Source of the DNA: Candidatus Cloacimonetes bacterium HGW-Cloacimonetes-3
Lineage (GTDB): Bacteria; Cloacimonadota; Cloacimonadia; Cloacimonadales; Cloacimonadaceae
Reading direction: 5' to 3'
Assembly (NCBI GenBank): GCA_002840645.1
Contig: PHBO01000003.1
Location: forward strand, 1-64,000
Length of the DNA stretch: 64,000 nt
Shown one piece after another: positions 59,426 to 64,000 of this stretch. Position 1 is the stretch's first letter. Each line of letters opens with the position of its first letter. The notes beneath the pieces are model-generated. The model did not search any database. It saw only the letters and a list, made by a program, of their open reading frames with translations, and was not told the origin of the DNA. The translations under genes were made by a program, and so were the position numbers.

Positions 59426-60892
59426 ATGTTCAAACGCCTGTTTCTTAGCGCAGTGTCCATTAGCCTTGTTATACTAACTTTTGCCCTAAAGCCCGATCCC
59501 AAAGCCATTGTGGCAAAGGTGGGAGACCGCAGCTACACCTACAAAAGCTATAACGACGGCTTTATCGCCTATCAAAGCTATAATCTGGGCGGAACGACAC
59601 TAACTGCGCTGGACAGCATCCGTCTGAACGACCAGTATTGGAGCGAATTGGTGGGCTTATACATCTATGATCAGGCAATTAAAGCCGGCAAGGTGAAGGT
59701 GACTGATGCAGAGGTAGAACAAGATATTATCGCCAATCCACCCGATGGAGTGAAGATAATAAAGGACTTCCACACCAACGGAGTTTTTGATACCAAGAAG
59801 TATAGACAAGCATTGAAGGATAGACCGGATTTCAAGAAATCTGCCATTGATCTCAGCCGCAGCCTCTATACCTATGAGAAGCTTGTCCGCACCATAAAAA
59901 ATGAAGCTTACATAAATCCCGATAGCATTAAGGCAGAGTGGATTAAAGAAAATGACAAAGCCGATGCCACAGTACTGATTTTCGATTATAGCCGCATGAG
60001 GCATATCAGCTCCACCGAAACAGAACTGGAACAACATTATCAGCAAAACCTACCGGATTACAAGCGCGAGAATGGACGGAATTATCTTTATGTCCGCTTT
60101 AGCCCCAACGAAACAGAAGGCGATAATCTGGAAAATCAGCTTAAGAACATGAAAAACAAAAGCTCTGCGCTTCTTGCACGCGCTAAGCAGATAGGTTTAA
60201 CAGAGGCGGCAAAAGAAGCAGGACTAAAAGTGGAAGAAAGTGGATTCTTTAGCAGCACTGCCAAAGAAATCCCCCGGATTGGTGCCAGCCCCAACCTTGT
60301 CGGCTTTGCCTTTGCCAATGCTAAGGGCGCGGTACCTTCAGTGTATTTTGCTCCGGGCGGAGATCAATACGTATGCGAAGTTAATGCCGAAATGCCGGAA
60401 TTCTATCTTGACTATGAATCTCAGAAAGTAGCTATCGGCAAGCAGCTTAGCCTGAAAAAACGCATTGCCCATATGCGCGAATATGCCCAATCCTTCCGGT
60501 TGCAGCAAAGCCGGGATACTTTTCTGGAAGCTGCTAACAAGGACAGCCTTATCGTTATCGATGCTCCGGGAATAACCTATGATTCTATAATAAAGACAGT
60601 TGGCAGGATACCTACCCTGAATCAGGCTATTCTAAATACCGCTGAAGGTAGCTTCACTCCGCTGATAGAAAAGGAAAATCGCTGGCTGCTGGCTATGGTG
60701 AACAAGCGTTTTCCGCCTGATATGGCAGTGTGGGACAAAGATAAAGCAAACATTATCGCCGCAGCTACCACTAAAAAACAGCAGCAACACCTGAATAAAT
60801 GGTATTTGGAAGAGTATAACAAGCTGGAAATAATAGACAACCGTAAGGATTTCTATTCTCTCGTTCGCCCCCCGAATCCGCAAAATAAATAA
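59426..60892 (+). CDS. SurA/PpiD-like periplasmic foldase
   Basis: The product is 488 residues from the ATG at 59426, preceded by AGGAGAGAGAG; a longer reading upstream overlaps the terminator and is not likely. A signal or anchor helix (about 5-22) precedes A-I-V-A-K-V-G-D-R-S-Y-T-Y, the start of a SurA_N-type chaperone domain with long helices to about residue 190. The middle (about 200-345) resembles a PPIC rotamase but lacks its clear signature, so isomerase activity is doubtful. The end returns to helices (A-V-W-D-K-D-K-A-N-I). It probably chaperones exported or outer-membrane proteins, fitting its place between two surface-protein genes. Confidence 0.78.
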   Translation: MFKRLFLSAVSISLVILTFALKPDPKAIVAKVGDRSYTYKSYNDGFIAYQSYNLGGTTLTALDSIRLNDQYWSELVGLYIYDQAIKAGKVKVTDAEVEQDIIANPPDGVKIIKDFHTNGVFDTKKYRQALKDRPDFKKSAIDLSRSLYTYEKLVRTIKNEAYINPDSIKAEWIKENDKADATVLIFDYSRMRHISSTETELEQHYQQNLPDYKRENGRNYLYVRFSPNETEGDNLENQLKNMKNKSSALLARAKQIGLTEAAKEAGLKVEESGFFSSTAKEIPRIGASPNLVGFAFANAKGAVPSVYFAPGGDQYVCEVNAEMPEFYLDYESQKVAIGKQLSLKKRIAHMREYAQSFRLQQSRDTFLEAANKDSLIVIDAPGITYDSIIKTVGRIPTLNQAILNTAEGSFTPLIEKENRWLLAMVNKRFPPDMAVWDKDKANIIAAATTKKQQQHLNKWYLEEYNKLEIIDNRKDFYSLVRPPNPQNK

Positions 60893-61462
60893 TTACCGGA
60901 AACAGCACATAGAACCATTATCAACGGCGAAATCAACCATGCTTGCATCGCATAAACTTGCCATGGCTTTCATTGTTTCACCTGCCGGTTTCTTCGTATC
61001 GGCATTGTTGCATAAGCATTTCACAAGCCAAGCAAAATCGAATTACGGTAGCATTACGCATGAATTACGGATGAGATGCGTATTTCATGCGTAATGCTAT
61101 GGCAATTCATGTAGGAAGGAACAGCGATAGTAATGACATATTATATCTAAGGTGTTAGGTGTCAGGGCTTGATAAACAAGAAATCCGGTAGAGCACCATT
61201 CTAATGCCGACAGCAAACAAGCGTTAGCAGATGGCACATGATGACAGCCACTTACGCATGCTGGCTTGGGAATCAATAGCTGGAATAGCCTAAGAGTGCA
61301 TCTATGGTGGCTATAAATAAATACCGTGCAGAAAATACTAAGATTATTGTAATAGTACTTGACGAGATTATTAGCTTCACAATTTATAAGAACAAGTGGA
61401 ATAAGTACATGAAAACTACCCATAGTGTATGCGAAATCCATGTATTCAGAGGATGGTGAGCA
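60893..61462. other. 570-bp intergenic region with dispersed palindrome
   Basis: No gene is supported. The palindromic repeat copy at 61041-61109 is the main structure. Further right, a TTGACGAGATTATTAG-like sequence near 61359 may belong to the promoter of the 61463 gene. Open frames on the minus strand here have no ribosome-binding site or recognisable domain. Confidence 0.5.
61041..61109. repeat. Dispersed imperfect palindrome, copy 2
   Basis: About 69 bp beginning GAATTACGGTAGCATTACGC; arms of about 30 bp pair with few mismatches around GATGAGATG. It is the inverted relative of 51912-51979. Confidence 0.75.
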
Positions 61463-62476
61463 ATGAAAAGAATTTTGTTAGTCTTGGCTATATGTGAGCT
61501 ATTGGTGAGCTTTCTGTATGCTGGGGACATGGGGTCTTCTCGATCATACGCTGCGAAAGAAGCAGTAATAGTTGATTCATTAATTGCTGTTGATCAACTC
61601 AGCGGGTCAATATTCTATCAGCAAAACTATGTTACCGTCGATGCTAATTGGATGGAAGACGCAATGTATCTTGGCGATTATTATGATATGGGTTGGATGG
61701 TTCATTTTGCCTGCATTGGCTATCTTTCCTTTGAGTTGCCAATTATACCGGAAGGCTATCAACTGAGCATTGCCAGATTGGTGATATATGTATTTTCTAC
61801 TACAGGTAATTCATATTTGGGGGGATATCCTGTTTTCAATAATGGAAGTACTGCTACCTATCCTGATGGCATTCTTGAGCATATAGATTATGGAAATATC
61901 TTTAACTCTAACGATGTAATCCCTACTTCCATTTATGGATCATATACACTTTTCCGTCATGGTTCCTTAGTTCCACCTTGTTTGATTAGTTATGACGTAA
62001 CCGATTGTCTTTTAAGTGATCTCGCCAATAATAGGTCGCTTAGCCAGTATCGCATCTATTTACAGGGGTTTTCCGATTGGGATGCTTGGGATGATTTTGT
62101 TGCAATTGGATTATATAGTATCCCGAACAGCATTTATTCGCCTAAGATACATTATACATTGTCTGATGGCACATCAAACAATGACCCAACTATTCCACCA
62201 ACCCTACTAACAATATCATGCTATCCTAATCCTTTCTCAGATATAAGCACCATAACTGTTAAAGCATCTGAACCGGGCTATAGTAAGCTAAAAATCTATA
62301 ACACTAAAGGGCAGTTAGTTAGAACCTATAGCAATAATGGGGGGAATTCTGGCGAACAAACATTTAACTGGGATGGAAGAGACTATGCAGGCAAACAGGT
62401 AAGCGGAGGCATATACTTAGCGGTGGTTGAAGCTGGGAAGAATACGGCAAGAAGTAAGATATTGTATGTGAAATGA
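61463..62476 (+). CDS. Secreted protein with one beta-sandwich domain and a sorting domain
   Basis: The product is 337 residues: signal peptide (cleavage after L-Y-A), a beta-rich domain (about residues 45-235) that resembles the DNRLRE/CBM96-type sandwich (A-R-L-V-I-Y-V-F strand, Y-D-V-T-D-C-L turn, and the final A-I-G-L-Y-S-I-P ... P-K-I-H-Y-T-L), and a sorting domain with C-Y-P-N-P-F, Y-N-T-K-G-Q-L-V-R and S-G-G-I-Y-L-A-V. The domain identity is tentative. Its codon use looks more A+T-rich than the neighbours, which might reflect recent arrival. Confidence 0.8.
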   Translation: MKRILLVLAICELLVSFLYAGDMGSSRSYAAKEAVIVDSLIAVDQLSGSIFYQQNYVTVDANWMEDAMYLGDYYDMGWMVHFACIGYLSFELPIIPEGYQLSIARLVIYVFSTTGNSYLGGYPVFNNGSTATYPDGILEHIDYGNIFNSNDVIPTSIYGSYTLFRHGSLVPPCLISYDVTDCLLSDLANNRSLSQYRIYLQGFSDWDAWDDFVAIGLYSIPNSIYSPKIHYTLSDGTSNNDPTIPPTLLTISCYPNPFSDISTITVKASEPGYSKLKIYNTKGQLVRTYSNNGGNSGEQTFNWDGRDYAGKQVSGGIYLAVVEAGKNTARSKILYVK

Positions 62477-62834
62477 CAGGGAGTGTTTTGCGATTTCAGC
62501 ATCTATGCATAACACTAAGTATTATCATAGCTCTTTCCTCTTTACCTCTTTGTTACAATCAATCCTTTAGGGCGTTCAGCCGAACACCCCTACCGCTAAG
62601 CCCTGCTTTTCTCAGTGGTTTTGTAAGAAATCTTCACATTTACCCCAAGTTCTGTAAATAAATCCAAAATCTGTCCCAAAATCCCAATTCTGTCCCCCAC
62701 ACTACTATGTAGGCAGGAAAATGCCATATTGCAAAAGCATAAAAGCATTGACATTTATGCCAATCCGAAAATCATGGATAGGCTAAGATAAGTATAAATA
62801 CATAAATAAAATAGACACCCTACAGGAGGATCAA
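62477..62834. other. 358-bp intergenic region with copy B repeat and kdd promoter region
   Basis: No gene is supported. It holds the inverted repeat copy at 62567-62709 and, further right, a TTGACA hexamer (about 62748) that may start transcription of the lysine-fermentation genes. CAGGAGGATCAA directly precedes the ATG at 62835. Confidence 0.55.
62567..62709 (-). repeat. Copy B of the two-part dispersed repeat (inverted)
   Basis: The 23-bp segment at 62687-62709 is the exact reverse complement of 9209-9231; the imperfect hairpin (GGGCGTTCAGCCGAACACCCC) core at 62570-62590 corresponds to 9324-9351. The distance between the two parts is almost the same (about 115 bp) in both copies, while the interior has diverged. 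Confidence 0.65.
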
Positions 62835-63893
62835 ATGAAAGCAAACGGTTGCCGTTACGGAACACATCGGGTTATGGAACCCAAGGGGGTGCTACCCCAA
62901 CCTGCAAGAGTGCTGAATAATGACATGAGCGAGATTTGGGATAACGAGCTGTTGCTTGATGTAATCCGTCTGAATGTTGATTCTGCCTCATTTCACCAGA
63001 TAAAGACCAAGCTGAAAGCCCAGGGGCATAGCGATATGGAAAAAGCCTTTGCGGAGCATGCCATAGATCTCACCACCCGCACCGGAAAGCACAAGAACGA
63101 AGATACAGGCTCCGGCGGGATGCTGATTGGCAAAGTTGTTGCTATTGGCGATAAGTTCGAACAAAAGGAAGCTATCAAAGTGGGCGATAAGATTGCCAGT
63201 TTGGTTTCGCTTTCCCTTACTCCCTTGAAGATTAAACAAGTAAAAAGAGTGCTTCTGGATAAAGACCAGGTGGAGATTGAAGGTCAGGCAATTCTTTTCA
63301 GCAGTGGTATATATGCCAAGCTGCCGGATGATATGGACGAGAACCTTGCCCTCTCCGTTTTGGACGTTGCCGGTGCGCCCGCACAGGTGGAACGTCTGGT
63401 GAAACCCGGTGACACAGTGGTTATCATTGGTGCCAACGGTAAAAGCGGTATTCTATGCAACGCTGTGGCTCGCGAAAGAGCCGGAGTTTCGGGCAAAGTG
63501 ATTGGTATCGTGCGCAATGAAAGCTATATCCAAACCTGTAAAGACACGGGCTGTCACGAAGTGATAATCGCCAGTGCCACCGATGCCATTACCATAGAGA
63601 AAGAGGTTTCCCGCCTCACGAATGGCAAGATGGCTGATGTGGTGATAAACGTGGTGAACATAGAAGATACCGAGCTTCCCACCATTATGGCTTGTAAGGA
63701 CAGGGGCTTGGTTTACTACTTCTCCATGGCAACTTCCTTCACGAAGGCTGCTTTAGGTGCGGAAGGCATTGGTGCGGATGTGGATATGATTCTTGGCAAC
63801 GGCTATGCACACCATCACGCTGCCATCTCTATAGATTTGCTACGCAGGAATCCTGTATTAATGAAGCTTTTCAAAGAACGCTACACAGACTAA
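62835..63893 (+). CDS. kdd: L-erythro-3,5-diaminohexanoate dehydrogenase
   Basis: The product is 352 residues, close to known Kdd proteins. The enzyme oxidatively deaminates 3,5-diaminohexanoate to 5-amino-3-oxohexanoate with NAD(P), the third step of lysine fermentation to acetate and butyrate. The start G-C-R-Y-G-T-H-R-V and the nucleotide-binding V-V-I-I-G-A-N-G-K-S-G (about residues 194-204) are visible, in a medium-chain-dehydrogenase-like fold. The kamA gene follows after 12 nt, confirming the pathway. Confidence 0.9.
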   Translation: MKANGCRYGTHRVMEPKGVLPQPARVLNNDMSEIWDNELLLDVIRLNVDSASFHQIKTKLKAQGHSDMEKAFAEHAIDLTTRTGKHKNEDTGSGGMLIGKVVAIGDKFEQKEAIKVGDKIASLVSLSLTPLKIKQVKRVLLDKDQVEIEGQAILFSSGIYAKLPDDMDENLALSVLDVAGAPAQVERLVKPGDTVVIIGANGKSGILCNAVARERAGVSGKVIGIVRNESYIQTCKDTGCHEVIIASATDAITIEKEVSRLTNGKMADVVINVVNIEDTELPTIMACKDRGLVYYFSMATSFTKAALGAEGIGADVDMILGNGYAHHHAAISIDLLRRNPVLMKLFKERYTD

Positions 63894-63905
63894 GCCGGAG
63901 CTGAA

Positions 63906-64000
63906 ATGGCTAAGATAATTGATATTAAAAGCATTGCCACAGATGAACAGTGGAACGACTGGCATTGGCAGCTGCGGAATCGCATCACCTCTTTTGAGGA
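63906..64000 (+). CDS. kamA: Lysine 2,3-aminomutase, N-terminal fragment (cut by window edge)
   Basis: Only the first 31 codons are inside the window, beginning M-A-K-I-I-D-I-K and continuing D-E-Q-W-N-D-W-H-W-Q-L-R-N-R-I. The D-W-x-W-Q-x-x-N/R pattern is typical of the N-terminus of KamA, the radical-SAM, PLP-dependent enzyme that starts lysine fermentation. Its iron-sulfur motif lies beyond the edge. Proximity to kdd supports the call. Confidence 0.85.
   Translation, partial: MAKIIDIKSIATDEQWNDWHWQLRNRITSFE

Noticed and set aside
61097-61441. 114-residue open frame on the minus strand
   Set aside because: No ribosome-binding site, odd composition, overlaps the edge of a dispersed palindrome.

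Overview
The window looks like chromosome from an uncultured-type, anaerobic, Gram-negative bacterium of the Cloacimonadota (WWE1) kind. Three things point there. Many secreted proteins end in a FlgD/T9SS-like C-terminal sorting domain (pattern Y-P-N-P-F ... F-N-L-K-G-Q). A lysine-fermentation locus starts at the right edge (3,5-diaminohexanoate dehydrogenase followed by the first codons of lysine 2,3-aminomutase). Outer-membrane maintenance genes (Lgt, LolC/E-type permease, Mla-type genes, SLBB polysaccharide export) are present. The taxonomic call is inference from family content, not from a marker gene. Genes are tightly packed in long same-strand operons. TTGACA-like -35 elements and GGAG ribosome-binding sites recur.

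Layout. 0.1-9.1 kb (minus): a nine-gene operon running from a sugar-nucleotide epimerase through an SLBB exporter, a DegT aminotransferase, EtfB, Lgt, a lipoprotein, PurB, a DUF2147 protein and a degenerate phosphatidylserine-decarboxylase-like protein, then a separate lipoprotein. 9.1-13.3 kb (plus): a secreted PPC/FN3 protein and an unrecognised membrane protein. 13.3-17.3 kb (minus): dCMP deaminase plus an energy-coupling-factor (ECF) vitamin transporter (S, A, A', T) with an embedded periplasmic protein. 17.8-19.5 kb (plus): a 22-bp minisatellite, a cobalamin riboswitch and a secreted beta-propeller resembling the Bacteroides B12-capture protein BtuG. 19.6-22.6 kb (plus): Fur-FeoB-FeoA. 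22.6-26.7 kb (minus): a giant secreted endonuclease-I protein. 27.3-28.1 kb (plus): a GNAT acetyltransferase. 28.1-37.4 kb (minus): a secreted cyclophilin, TldD/TldE with a dihydroorotase-like protein, a TPR lipoprotein, MlaD, a degenerate ABC ATPase, MlaE and a stand-alone sorting-domain protein. 37.6-42.1 kb (minus): ROK kinase, four tRNAs (His, Arg, Met, fMet), EttA, and a BsuPI-like secreted protein. 42.3-50.7 kb (plus): ECF sigma/anti-sigma with two Spy-like proteins, a DUF47-PiT-AEC transport operon, a LolC/E permease, a ferritin-like protein and RarA. 50.7-51.8 kb (minus): an orphan histidine kinase. 52.4-56.3 kb (plus): an asymmetric heterodimeric ABC exporter. 56.5-62.5 kb (plus): two sorted surface proteins flanking a SurA/PpiD-like foldase. 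62.8-64 kb (plus): lysine fermentation.

How it fits together. The strongest candidate system is at 13.3-19.5 kb: a riboswitch that senses cobalamin controls a secreted propeller that could capture B12 or another corrinoid outside the cell, beside an ECF transporter that could move a cofactor or precursor inward. The B12 link of the propeller is well supported by the riboswitch; the link to the ECF transporter is only proximity. Other unusual points are an Mla-type ATPase that has lost all nucleotide-binding motifs, a dihydroorotase relative lacking metal ligands next to TldD/TldE, and a set of intergenic palindromes that share geometry but not sequence. No CRISPR array, intact insertion sequence, rRNA or prophage was seen.
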